Source of the DNA: Candidatus Nitrosopelagicus sp.
Lineage (GTDB): Archaea > Thermoproteota > Nitrososphaeria > Nitrososphaerales > Nitrosopumilaceae
NCBI GenBank assembly: GCA_028345295.1
Contig: JAOMDA010000002.1
Span: 62,001-126,000 of the forward strand
Reading direction: 5' to 3'
DNA: 64,000 bases
Under the pieces are notes generated by a model that saw only the letters and a program-made list of their open reading frames with translations, had not been told where the DNA came from and searched no databases. Position numbers and translations under genes: made by a program. Positions within the stretch are counted from its first letter, which is position 1. Every line of letters starts with the position of its first letter. Positions 47,216 through 57,743 of the stretch are shown one piece after another.

Positions 47216-47873
47216 TAAATGCTCTGGTAAGCATCATTATTTCTGGTCCATTAGTTAGTGTTCCAACCACCATAGCCTTGTTATTAACCAAGATACCAGA
47301 TGAAAGAAAAGGAAGTCCACCATTAATTGTTGCGTGTTCTAGTTTTACACCTAAAATATCGCTGATTATTTTCATATCATCATCATCAGTTTCAGGATGT
47401 ATAATTCCCCCTGATTGTGATGCTGCCATAACTGCACCAACTTGATGGAAACCTGCAATTTTCTTCTGTAAAACTTCGATGTCTAGTACATCTTCAATTT
47501 TTTGAATAGATTCTTTTGGTAAACTAGGAGAGACAATTCCACCTTTATCATTTACACACATCATATTTCCAAGCGCATTAGATTTCACATCTAAAATATC
47601 TACATTTAGATCTGTTTTCCTTTTAATTATATCCAGTTCATCTTCAGAGCAAGTATTAGGTAGTAACATCCCATGATTATTCACAACCATAAATATTCCT
47701 AATAGTCTAGTATTTGCTACAGATGTTACAATATAATCAGTTTGTAGATATTCAGACAGTTTTTTTGATTTTGTAGCCGCAAATCCATTTGGAAGAAAAA
47801 CGAATTCATCGTTAACTTTTGTATAAATTCCAATATTAGGTCCTCTGTATACGTCGAATTTTATTATATCCAA
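47208..47873 (-). CDS. eif6: Translation initiation factor aIF6
   Basis: NTRLLGIFMVVNNHGMLLPNT, SNALGNMMCVNDKGGIVSP repeats. Confidence 0.95.
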   Translation of the reverse strand: MDIIKFDVYRGPNIGIYTKVNDEFVFLPNGFAATKSKKLSEYLQTDYIVTSVANTRLLGIFMVVNNHGMLLPNTCSEDELDIIKRKTDLNVDILDVKSNALGNMMCVNDKGGIVSPSLPKESIQKIEDVLDIEVLQKKIAGFHQVGAVMAASQSGGIIHPETDDDDMKIISDILGVKLEHATINGGLPFLSSGILVNNKAMVVGTLTNGPEIMMLTRAFIN

Positions 47874-47991
47874 TAATATGTTACTATTTGAAAAAGATAT
47901 GAACGTACTCTAATTTATCTAAAAACAGCGTTATAAAAAATGAATTTTAATTACTGATCGTTTAGTCTGTGCTAATTTTGTCTAGATTTAA

Positions 47992-48573
<582 letters not shown>

Positions 48574-48636
48574 AATTAATATCTAATCTTTTCTTTATTT
48601 TTCATTTTTTATCTACTAGTAGTTTGTATACCAATC

Positions 48637-49506
48637 ATGCATAAAATTGGAATAGATCTTGGTGGAACAAAAACAGAGGGTGTATTATTAGATGAAAAAT
48701 TTGAAATTATCGATAGAAAAAGATTACCGACAAATCAACAGGAAGGTTATTCGTCAATTCTTGATTTAATTAAAAATTTAGTTGATGATTTAAAACAGAA
48801 AACTGATGATAGTACATCCATAGGCATTTGCACCCCAGGTGCATTATCAAAACAATCTGGTGTGATCAAAAATAGTAATACACAATGTCTTATTGGAAAA
48901 GATCTTAGTAATGATTTAGAGAATATTTTGAAACAGAAAATTTCTATTGAGAATGATGCAAATTGTTTTGCATTAGCAGAATCAAAACTTGGTGCAGCAC
49001 AAAATTTTGATATGGTTTTTGGTGTAATATTGGGTACTGGTGTTGGTGGTGGTCTGATAATAAATGATCATATTTACAATGGTAGAACAAATATTGCTGG
49101 TGAATGGGGACATCATTGTATTTGGCCTAAAGGAAATTCTTGTTATTGTGGAAAAAGGGGGTGTGTAGAAACCTATCTCAGTGGCCCTGCTTTAGAAAAA
49201 AGATGGGAATATCTTTCAAATAAACAACAATCATTGTCTGAAATTCTTCAGAATAGTGAGGATGATTTACTCCAGAAGTGGAAAAGTGAATTTCTAGAGA
49301 ACTTTGGTTTGGCACTTGGAAATGTGATAGATATTTTAGATCCAGACGCAATTGTTTTGGGTGGAGGCTTATCTAATATTCCATTCCTGTATGATGAAGG
49401 TAAAAATTCAGTATACCAAAAAGTTTTCAGCGATCAAATTGACACTCCAATTCTAAAAAACAATCTAGGTGATTCTGCTGGAGTTTTTGGTGCGTGTATG
49501 ATATGA
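48637..49506 (+). CDS. ROK family sugar kinase
   Basis: IGIDLGGTKTEGVLLD, GTGVGGGLIIN, GEWGHHC...CYCGKRGCVETYLSG. Confidence 0.93.
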   Translation: MHKIGIDLGGTKTEGVLLDEKFEIIDRKRLPTNQQEGYSSILDLIKNLVDDLKQKTDDSTSIGICTPGALSKQSGVIKNSNTQCLIGKDLSNDLENILKQKISIENDANCFALAESKLGAAQNFDMVFGVILGTGVGGGLIINDHIYNGRTNIAGEWGHHCIWPKGNSCYCGKRGCVETYLSGPALEKRWEYLSNKQQSLSEILQNSEDDLLQKWKSEFLENFGLALGNVIDILDPDAIVLGGGLSNIPFLYDEGKNSVYQKVFSDQIDTPILKNNLGDSAGVFGACMI

Positions 49507-49510
49507 TTAT

Positions 49511-51034
49511 TTATTGTGGTTCTATTGTTGCTGGAGGTTTACTGGATATTACATAAGATACCCATGTAACTTCTTCAATTTCATTTGTAATTCTGTTACT
49601 AATTTTCTCCAAAATTCCATGTGGGAGTCTAGTCCAATCTGCGGTCATTGCATCAATAGAATCAACAATTCGTACAGTAACAATTCTTCCATATTTTCTT
49701 TCATCACCAACAACACCTACGGCTTTGTCATCTCCTACAGCAGCAAATGCCTGCCAAACTTGGTTATATAATCCGGCATCCCACAATTCTTCTTCTATGA
49801 TTTTACTTGCTTTTCTTGATATTGACAATTTTGTTGGGGTTACTTCGCCTATGACTCTTACAGACAAACCTGGTCCTGGGAATGGATGTCTATTGACTAA
49901 TTTTTCAGGAACACCAAGAATTTTTGCAACTTCTCTAACTTCATCTTTGTATAGTTCTCTTAACGGCTCTAGAATTTCCAAATTCAACCAATCTGGTAAA
50001 CCACCAACATTATGATGTGATTTAATTACAGACGCTGGTCCTTTTGAGACTCCACTCTCAATTACATCAGGATATAATGTTCCTTGTGCAAGCCATTTGA
50101 ATGGACCATTCTTTTCAGCAAAATCTGTAAAAACTCTGATGAACTCTTCACCAACAATTTTTCTCTTGTCTTCGGGATCCAAAACCCCTCTTAATTTTGA
50201 AAGAAATTTCTCTTGAGCTTCTATTTTATGAAAATTCAATGAAAAATTTTTCATAAACATATCATCAATCTCTTCTGATTCATTTAAACGCAACAAACCG
50301 TTATCAACAAAAACTCCTGTTAATCGTTCTCCTATAGCCTTGTGGATCAATAATGCTGCTACCGTTGAATCTATTCCACCACTAACACCACATAGTACGT
50401 TTCCATCAATTTTTGTTAATTCATTTACTGTTTTTTCAATAAATCCTTCCATTGTCCAGTCTTGTTTTGCGTTACAAATGTTCAAAACAAAATTCTTCAA
50501 AATCTCAGTTCCTTGTTCAGTATGAATAACCTCAGGATGAAACTGAATTCCAAATATGGTTCTATCTTTATTAGCTATAGCTGCTGCATGTGCATTACTA
50601 GTATGACCAATAATATCAAATTCGTCAGGAATTTCTTCTGCTTCATCACCATGACTCATCCATGCTCTGATTGATTCACCTAATCCCTCTAGTAGTTTAG
50701 AATTTTTGTCCATCATTAACAAAGATGATCCATATTCTTTGTTTGCTTGTTTCACTTTTCCTCCAAATTTATTAACAATTAGTTGATGACCATAACAAAT
50801 TCCAAGTATTGGCAGTTCAAAGTCAAATATTGCATTTTCTGGAAGTGGTGCATCTGAATTATAAACACTTGAAGGTCCGCCAGAAAAAATTATTCCTTTA
50901 GGTTCTTTCTTTTTTAATTCATCACTAGATATATCGTATGGAACTAATTCTGCATATACTGAAAGTTCTCTAATTCTCCTGCAAATAAGATGACTATATT
51001 GAGAACCAAAATCTAAAACAACAATTTTATCCAT
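49511..51034 (-). CDS. guaA: GMP synthase (glutamine-hydrolysing)
   Basis: VLDFGSQYSHLICRRIRE, GICYGHQL, GVSGGIDSTVAALL, FPGPGLSVRVIGE. Confidence 0.97.
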   Translation of the reverse strand: MDKIVVLDFGSQYSHLICRRIRELSVYAELVPYDISSDELKKKEPKGIIFSGGPSSVYNSDAPLPENAIFDFELPILGICYGHQLIVNKFGGKVKQANKEYGSSLLMMDKNSKLLEGLGESIRAWMSHGDEAEEIPDEFDIIGHTSNAHAAAIANKDRTIFGIQFHPEVIHTEQGTEILKNFVLNICNAKQDWTMEGFIEKTVNELTKIDGNVLCGVSGGIDSTVAALLIHKAIGERLTGVFVDNGLLRLNESEEIDDMFMKNFSLNFHKIEAQEKFLSKLRGVLDPEDKRKIVGEEFIRVFTDFAEKNGPFKWLAQGTLYPDVIESGVSKGPASVIKSHHNVGGLPDWLNLEILEPLRELYKDEVREVAKILGVPEKLVNRHPFPGPGLSVRVIGEVTPTKLSISRKASKIIEEELWDAGLYNQVWQAFAAVGDDKAVGVVGDERKYGRIVTVRIVDSIDAMTADWTRLPHGILEKISNRITNEIEEVTWVSYVISSKPPATIEPQ

Positions 51035-51038
51035 TTTA

Positions 51039-51608
51039 TCACTTTGTAGAATTTTCTATCATTCGTGTTAATGACCATGTAGCAGTATTGATAATCTCGT
51101 CAATTCTATTTTTTTCACGATAATTTTTAATAATTATCTCTCTAATCGCACTTCCATTCTTATTGATTATACAATTAATTACAGATTCCTCGTTAATTTT
51201 ACCATTTTCAACTAATTTACTGTCACTTTTTTTCATCTCACCAATAATTCGCTCAACAAAAAATGTTCTAAGTGGTGGAACTTCCGGTGTTAATCCAATT
51301 CCATCCTCTAAAATGATTGATACTTGTTCTGGTGTAATAATTGCATTAGCAATAATTTCACCATTTTTACTTTTTTTAATAGGTATTGTATTATCTGTTT
51401 TTTCTAATACTTCTGAATTAATTTTTTTATCAGAATTAGTTTTTGGTAGTTTAGATGCTTTTGTGAAACTTGAATCTTTAAGACTAGTATCTAAAATATC
51501 TAAAGTTTTTTGTAAAAATGCAATTTCTTCTTCATATTTACCTAGTTTTTCGATTATTGTCTCTTTTAGTTGTACCATGTTCTGAATTTGTTCATCAGTA
51601 TATTGCAT
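51039..51608 (-). CDS. Hypothetical protein with N-terminal coiled coil
   Basis: MVQLKETIIEKLGKYEEEIAFLQKTLDILDTSL; C-terminal conserved-looking INKNGSAIREIIIKNYREKNRIDEIINTATWSLTRMIE. Confidence 0.55.
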   Translation of the reverse strand: MQYTDEQIQNMVQLKETIIEKLGKYEEEIAFLQKTLDILDTSLKDSSFTKASKLPKTNSDKKINSEVLEKTDNTIPIKKSKNGEIIANAIITPEQVSIILEDGIGLTPEVPPLRTFFVERIIGEMKKSDSKLVENGKINEESVINCIINKNGSAIREIIIKNYREKNRIDEIINTATWSLTRMIENSTK

Positions 51609-51644
51609 ATCTGTTAGAAAACTTATTCCGTATTAAAACGCATT

Positions 51645-52385
51645 CTAATTACCTATGATATACTCAAGGTCAACCAAACTAATCTTTTTGAATCCTTTAA
51701 TTGATTCAGATGTAGTATAAAGCTCAGAATCAGATTTTTTCGCAAGCCATTCTAGTAATTTTTTACCATATTCTAGTTTTTTTAATTTAGTTTTTCGATC
51801 GATCACTTTCTTTTTTGAATATTTTCCAATTTTATTACCAAAATCCATTCCAAACAAAATTATTTTTTTTGCATTAAAACTTTCAGCCAAGAAGACGCAT
51901 CTATCACCATCAGTAAATCCACCAAAATTTTCTAACTTACCAAATTTTTTTGTTTGTGTTGTACCAATTTTATTTTGAAGTTCTGAAACAATGTCTAATT
52001 TATCATAGTTATTTCCATGTGCATGTATAATTATTGGAATTTTTGTTCTACCAATTTTTTTAATACTTGCGATATCACCATCTAGATCTGTAACTAAAAT
52101 TTGTGGCTTAATGTTGTGCTCAATTAATGCTTGAACCGCACCGTCAGCAACTACTTTAGTAATATTTTGGTATTTTTTGAGTGTTGGAATTGATCTAGAT
52201 AGCGAGGGTCCAGCCCCAATTATGAACACTGTTTGCCCGTTGATAGTTTTTTTAATATTTGATAGAGGATATCTGTTTCTAATTTTTGAATTTAATTTCT
52301 TTGCAGAAACGAGATCCTCATGTTTTCTATATCCAAACACATTTCTAATTTCACGATATCTTGTTTCCCATCCTCGTATTGTCAT
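51645..52385 (-). CDS. mptE: 6-hydroxymethyl-7,8-dihydropterin pyrophosphokinase (MptE-type, DUF115)
   Basis: VFIIGAGPSLSRSIPTL, TDLDGDI, HAHGNN, GFTDGDRCVFLAESF. Confidence 0.88.
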   Translation of the reverse strand: MTIRGWETRYREIRNVFGYRKHEDLVSAKKLNSKIRNRYPLSNIKKTINGQTVFIIGAGPSLSRSIPTLKKYQNITKVVADGAVQALIEHNIKPQILVTDLDGDIASIKKIGRTKIPIIIHAHGNNYDKLDIVSELQNKIGTTQTKKFGKLENFGGFTDGDRCVFLAESFNAKKIILFGMDFGNKIGKYSKKKVIDRKTKLKKLEYGKKLLEWLAKKSDSELYTTSESIKGFKKISLVDLEYIIGN

Positions 52386-52418
52386 AAACTCAAATTAGAT
52401 GACCTTTTCATAAATCAT

Positions 52419-53288
52419 ATGGCAAAATTAGGAAAATTATCAGTTGGAGGAAAGAATAAAACAAAAATTATGGGAATAATTAATGTTAGTCCTGAATCAT
52501 TTTTCAAAAAATCGATTAATACAACTAAATTAGAAATTTCTAAAACTGTAAAAAAAATGGAGGGTGATGGTGTAAACATTATTGATGTCGGTGGAATGTC
52601 AACTGCACCTTATCTTAAAACAATAATTTCTGAAAAAGAAGAAGAAAAACGCGTCTCAAGGGCCATAAAGATTATTCAAAATATTACAAATATTCCAATC
52701 TCTGTTGATACCTGTAGGTCAAGAGTTGCACAATCTGCATTAGAATTAGGTGTTGAAATAATCAATGATGTTTCTGGTTTAAAATTTGATAAAGACATGC
52801 CAAAAATTATAGAAAAATTCCAGCCCTCGCTAATTGTTTGTGCGTATAGTAACAAAATAGTTGGAAATAATCATGCTGTTGAAACAAAAAAATTACTTCA
52901 AGAAAGTATTATGATTACCAGAAAGGCAAAAATTTCTAGTGATAAAATTGTAGTTGATCCGGCAATTGGTTTTTTTAGAAAAAATGGTAGAGGATTTCCA
53001 TTCACAAAAATTCGTTCTAGTTGGGTTTCTAGGGATCTAGCAGTTCTACAAAATTTACGTTTTATTAAAAACAAATTTCCAGTATTAGTTTCAGTTTCTA
53101 ACAAATCATTCATAGGAGAAATTTTACAAAAAGATGATCCGGATGATCGATTGTATGGAACTATGGCTGCAGAATTGATTTCAATAATGTATGGTGCAGA
53201 CATTCTACGAACACATAATGTGAGTGCAGCAAAAGATATTTTGAAGATAGCAAAAAAAATGTTAAAAAACACTAAGAAAGGCTTATAA
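52419..53288 (+). CDS. folP: Dihydropteroate synthase-family protein
   Basis: IMGIINVSPESFFKK, IDVGGMSTAPY, ISVDTCRSRVA, IINDVSG. Confidence 0.9.
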   Translation: MAKLGKLSVGGKNKTKIMGIINVSPESFFKKSINTTKLEISKTVKKMEGDGVNIIDVGGMSTAPYLKTIISEKEEEKRVSRAIKIIQNITNIPISVDTCRSRVAQSALELGVEIINDVSGLKFDKDMPKIIEKFQPSLIVCAYSNKIVGNNHAVETKKLLQESIMITRKAKISSDKIVVDPAIGFFRKNGRGFPFTKIRSSWVSRDLAVLQNLRFIKNKFPVLVSVSNKSFIGEILQKDDPDDRLYGTMAAELISIMYGADILRTHNVSAAKDILKIAKKMLKNTKKGL

Positions 53289-53318
53289 CGGTTTTTCATT
53301 CTCTGGTATGAGGTTCAT

Positions 53319-54755
53319 TTGAGCATAAGAGAAGGAATAACGTTTGATGATGTGCTCTTGGTACCCAAATTTTCTGATATTAGTAGTAGAACACAAACTG
53401 ACTTATCAACAAAGTTATCAAAAAATATCACATTAAACATTCCACTAATCAGTGCAAACATGGATACTGTAACAGAATCAACTATGGCAGTAACTATGGC
53501 TAGACAGGGTGGAATTGGAATCATTCATCGTTTTCTAACAATTGAAGAACAAGCAAACCAGGTTCTAAAAGTGAAACGTTCTGGAAGTGTGATGATAGAA
53601 AATCCATATCAGATTAATGAGGATCAAAGTATTAGTACCGCACTTGATATTATGACTGACAAAGAAGTTTCAGGTTTGCTGGTTGTTGATTCTGAATCCA
53701 GGCTTGTTGGAATCCTCACTGAACGTGATGTATTGTTTGAATCTCTAGATTCTACAAAATTAGTTAAAGAACTAATGACAAAAGACGTCATAACCTCAAA
53801 ACATGGCATAAATGTCGATGAGGCAAAAGACATTCTAAAAAACAATAGAATTGAAAAGCTACCATTAATTGACGATGACCAAAAAATTCATGGACTTTAT
53901 ACAACTCGAGACATACTAAATACTGAAAATTATCCAATTGCATCTCATGACAGTAAAGGAAGACCACTTGTAGGTGCTGCAGTTGGAGTGAAGGGTGACT
54001 TTTTGGAAAGGACAGAAGCACTTCTAGAAGCTGACACTGATGCAATTGTAGTAGATATTGCACATGGACATAGCGAAAATGCAATCAGTACAGTGAAGAA
54101 TATCAAAAAAGCGTTTCCTGATTGTGAATTGATTGCAGGAAATGTAGCTACTGCACAAGGAACTGAAGATCTGATAAAGGCAGGAGTTGATGCTGTAAAA
54201 GTAGGTGTTGGATCTGGCTCAATTTGTATTACTAGAGTGATAACAGGTTCTGGCGTTCCTCAGTTAACAGCAGTTTTAGATTGTGCAGAAATTGGTAAGA
54301 AATACGATATTCCAATCATATCAGATGGTGGTACTAGAACCTCAGGTGATGCAACAAAAGCACTAGCAGCGGGTGCATCATCTGTGATGTTAGGAAGTAT
54401 GTTAGGTGGAACAGATGAAAGTCCAGGTTCTACTATTAGTAAAAATGGTAAACGCTTCAAAATTTACAGAGGCATGGCATCACTAGCTGCTGCAAGAGGA
54501 AGAAAATCAAAAGAAACTGGATTAGTAGATTTAGGTGACGATCTTAATGATTATGTTGCAGAAGGTGTAGAAGCATTTGTTCCATACAAGGGAACAGTAA
54601 CTGATATACTTACACAAATTACTGGAGGAATACGTTCTGGTCTTAGTTACTGTGGTGGGCATACAATTCAACAAATGCAAGAAAATGCTGAATTTATCAA
54701 AATGTCTGGGGCTGGTTTTGCTGAAAGTAAGCCACATGATGTAGATTTGATGTAG
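53319..54755 (+). CDS. guaB: IMP dehydrogenase
   Basis: GITFDDVLLVPKFSDISSRTQTDLSTKL, CBS pair, GVGSGSICITR, GMASLAA; TTG start. Confidence 0.97.
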   Translation: MSIREGITFDDVLLVPKFSDISSRTQTDLSTKLSKNITLNIPLISANMDTVTESTMAVTMARQGGIGIIHRFLTIEEQANQVLKVKRSGSVMIENPYQINEDQSISTALDIMTDKEVSGLLVVDSESRLVGILTERDVLFESLDSTKLVKELMTKDVITSKHGINVDEAKDILKNNRIEKLPLIDDDQKIHGLYTTRDILNTENYPIASHDSKGRPLVGAAVGVKGDFLERTEALLEADTDAIVVDIAHGHSENAISTVKNIKKAFPDCELIAGNVATAQGTEDLIKAGVDAVKVGVGSGSICITRVITGSGVPQLTAVLDCAEIGKKYDIPIISDGGTRTSGDATKALAAGASSVMLGSMLGGTDESPGSTISKNGKRFKIYRGMASLAAARGRKSKETGLVDLGDDLNDYVAEGVEAFVPYKGTVTDILTQITGGIRSGLSYCGGHTIQQMQENAEFIKMSGAGFAESKPHDVDLM

Positions 54756-54789
54756 CTAGTTTTTTATTGTTTTAGAATACAGTTTTTTT

Positions 54790-55260
54790 ATGTTAAATAA
54801 ATTTACTATAATTGGTCTTATAATTGGAGGTATAGTCTCAATTCTTGGTGCATCTTCAATGATTGGTTCTTTAACTAGTCCAAATGAAATACAAGAAGAT
54901 TCTGCAACATTTGGAATTGGTGGTATAGATAAAATTCAGTTTAATGCACCCAAGAATTCATCTCAGTCATTAGCTGTTACTGGAGATTCATTTGATATTA
55001 AAATCACAACACCAGATTCATCTAATGATGTAGATCAAAGTTTTAAGGATAAAGCAAGCTTCTCATGGACTTCGGCTACATCTGGTGAAATAACTATTAT
55101 AATACAAAACACTGGAAATTCTGAATTTACTGAAAATTACAAATTTGAATTAGAACGCGATCCATTATTTTTCACTTACTCTATTTTAGTAATTATTGCA
55201 GGAATTGTAATAATTGGTTTTAGTGCAGGATTTAGTGCTAGGAAACCAAAGGGTTTTTAG
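54790..55260 (+). CDS. Hypothetical membrane protein, two TMs flanking ectodomain
   Basis: N- and C-terminal hydrophobic segments. Confidence 0.6.
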   Translation: MLNKFTIIGLIIGGIVSILGASSMIGSLTSPNEIQEDSATFGIGGIDKIQFNAPKNSSQSLAVTGDSFDIKITTPDSSNDVDQSFKDKASFSWTSATSGEITIIIQNTGNSEFTENYKFELERDPLFFTYSILVIIAGIVIIGFSAGFSARKPKGF

Positions 55261-56072
55261 CTCAACGTTGCAATAGGATAAGAACCAATTACTCTTAGAA
55301 ATGAAGTACAATTTTCAATTTCTGATAGAACTTTAGTAATATCATCATTCAACTCATGACCAATAAAATCTACATAGAAATTATATTCCCATGTTTTACC
55401 AATTTTTGGTCTTGATTCTATTTTCGTTAAATTAATTTTATTCTCATAGAATATTCTAATTATTTCATATAATGTTCCAGGTTCATGTTTTATGGAAAAA
55501 ATTATAGACGTTTTGTCATTCTTTGTTTCATTAGTTTTTTCTTTTGACAATATTAAAAATCTAGTATAATTGTTCGAATCGTTTTCTATGTTTTCTTTGA
55601 TTATTGGCATGTTGTATATTGCTGCTGCATTTTTACTCGCTATGCATGCAATATTTTTGTCATTCATATCTTTTACAATTTTTACACTTCCTGCAGTATC
55701 ATAAGTCGGAACAGTTTTGCATGAACCATTTTGCAAGAAATTTCTGCATTGACCCAATGCTTGAGGATGTGAATAAACCGTCTTTACATCATCTAATTTT
55801 CCATTTCCAATCAAGCAGTGTTCAATTTTATGATATATTTCACCAATTGCATAAAGAATTGATGAGTATAATACATCGTAGCTCTCACCAACATTTCCTT
55901 CGATAGAATTCTCGACTGGTAAAATAGAATAATCTGATATTCCTGTTTCAGTATTGTCTAATACCTGTTTGAAAGTTGAGCAAGGAATAGTTGTTATTGT
56001 ATCTTTAAAAAACATCTTTGATGCACTTTCACTATATGCACCATTTTCCCCTTGAAATGAAACTTTACTCAT
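55257..56072 (-). CDS. pheA: Prephenate dehydratase
   Basis: VSFQGENGAYSESASKMFF, LPVENSIEGNVGESYDVL, YDTAGSVKIV, ESRPKIGKTWEYNFYVDF. Confidence 0.95.
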   Translation of the reverse strand: MSKVSFQGENGAYSESASKMFFKDTITTIPCSTFKQVLDNTETGISDYSILPVENSIEGNVGESYDVLYSSILYAIGEIYHKIEHCLIGNGKLDDVKTVYSHPQALGQCRNFLQNGSCKTVPTYDTAGSVKIVKDMNDKNIACIASKNAAAIYNMPIIKENIENDSNNYTRFLILSKEKTNETKNDKTSIIFSIKHEPGTLYEIIRIFYENKINLTKIESRPKIGKTWEYNFYVDFIGHELNDDITKVLSEIENCTSFLRVIGSYPIATLS

Positions 56073-56623
56073 TTAATTTCATCAAACTTTAGAAAGTTAG
56101 ATTGTTCAAAATCAGACGATAATTTACGATCATCTATCCAACTACATTCACTGCATTTAACAGCATCACGAACTTTGACTACTTTTCCAAAACATTTTCT
56201 ACATTTTGTATACAAAACTCCCAAATCATGTTCATCAATTCCAGCATGGATTGTTCCATTTACATGATTGATAATTTTTAATTTAACAATATCCTTAACT
56301 AAAGCAGCATTTTTTTTTCTCAAGTGTCTTATTGTACATATGCATTCAATATTTGATTTAGTTTCTACATCATTAACGTATTTTATTGAAACTGCCATCA
56401 TTGAACCCAGATTTGCTTCAACAGTTCCAACAATAATATCACCTATTTTTGGAACCATAGTGGATTTCTTGTTCTGTATAGAGACTAATTGCTCTGTTTT
56501 GTTTAATTCAACAGTACCAATTGAGGCAGATCTTATTGCATCTCCATCTTCAAATGTGTTTTCTCCAGGAAGATATTCCTCTATAGTTGCAACCTTCTCC
56601 CCCGGTAATCTATTTTCTGACAT
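56069..56623 (-). CDS. csl4: Exosome complex RNA-binding subunit Csl4
   Basis: LPGEKVATIEEYLPGENTFEDGDAIRSA; S1 domain; CRKC...CSEC. Confidence 0.9.
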   Translation of the reverse strand: MSENRLPGEKVATIEEYLPGENTFEDGDAIRSASIGTVELNKTEQLVSIQNKKSTMVPKIGDIIVGTVEANLGSMMAVSIKYVNDVETKSNIECICTIRHLRKKNAALVKDIVKLKIINHVNGTIHAGIDEHDLGVLYTKCRKCFGKVVKVRDAVKCSECSWIDDRKLSSDFEQSNFLKFDEIK

Positions 56624-56664
56624 CGAATAATTTTTTCTTATATGACTATTAATTGTTTTTTTTA

Positions 56665-57660
56665 TTAAAGCCAGTGTGGTATCTCAAAATAGTTGTTAAT
56701 CTCTTCGTTTCGTAATAATTTCAATAATGCTGTTGCTTGTGGTGTGGAGAGTACTGGTTTGTCAAATTGATTATCTGTAGATATTCTTGGGCATGCTACT
56801 TGAATAAATGCATCAATTCCTGTAAAATTTTTCAATCTGTCATTTGTAATATCTGTCATTGCAAACAGTTGAACTGATTTTCCTTCAAGTTCTAATTCTT
56901 TTTTAAATTTTAGGGCTGTTAATTGTGCAAATTGGCCTTCTTTCAGACCAACAATTATTCCAAAAGTTTGTGCATTTGTAGCTTTAAAAATTGTTAAAGT
57001 TGCTTTTTTCTCTAGAGTCTCAGAAAATTTAGTGACATCCCTTAATTCATTAAAATATGGATCTAGTACATATGTTGGTTTTTTTGTAGATAATGCAATA
57101 CCAGCAGCATGGAAGTTACTTTGTCCAAGAAACAGATTAGCATCAGTAGTTTCCTTAGTTTCTATTGCAGGATAAAACTCGCACCCAAAAACTTGTCCAT
57201 CATTTAACTGTCCTTTGCCTTTTCCAATTTTTACTATAATACCATTTTTTTCAAGATAGTTTTTTACGTTTTCTATTTCATGTAGATGCTGACTATCAGT
57301 AATCAGTGAAATTGTTTTGCCTTTGAATTTTTCAATACATTTAGGAAGAACTCTTTCAAAAGAAATATCATCAAAAGCGTTAATCATTATCACATTACCA
57401 TCGAATGTTTCAAGTTTGTTGGTATGACCAATGTTAAAGAGAATTTCTGCACCAAGCACTTTTGCACCATTAGAGTTAAGATCACAAGTTCCCCATGTTG
57501 TATCTGCTAAAATAAAAGCAGGAATTCCAAACTTTTCCATTATGTTTGTAGCTGTTTTTTGAACTTTAGGCAAAATGCCATCTGGACCATTAAGTGCCAC
57601 TGAAATTGGATTCCTTTCTGAAATTACTTGGAAAATCCTTTCCTCGTCAATTATTATCAT
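56665..57660 (-). CDS. dph2: Diphthamide biosynthesis enzyme Dph2
   Basis: PDGILPKVQK, DTTWGTCDLNSNGAKVLGAEILFNIGHTN, ACPRIS Cys motifs. Confidence 0.93.
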   Translation of the reverse strand: MIIIDEERIFQVISERNPISVALNGPDGILPKVQKTATNIMEKFGIPAFILADTTWGTCDLNSNGAKVLGAEILFNIGHTNKLETFDGNVIMINAFDDISFERVLPKCIEKFKGKTISLITDSQHLHEIENVKNYLEKNGIIVKIGKGKGQLNDGQVFGCEFYPAIETKETTDANLFLGQSNFHAAGIALSTKKPTYVLDPYFNELRDVTKFSETLEKKATLTIFKATNAQTFGIIVGLKEGQFAQLTALKFKKELELEGKSVQLFAMTDITNDRLKNFTGIDAFIQVACPRISTDNQFDKPVLSTPQATALLKLLRNEEINNYFEIPHWL

Positions 57661-57743
57661 TTATAGTAAAAACTTCCATTTTGAATTTAAACTAAACTAA
57701 CATTCAACAAATAACTAAAATTGAAATTATTTTTACCCTATAT

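Noticed and set aside
49514-50674. Plus-strand ORFs opposite guaA
   Set aside because: Antisense to a well-supported GMP synthase; low-complexity translations.
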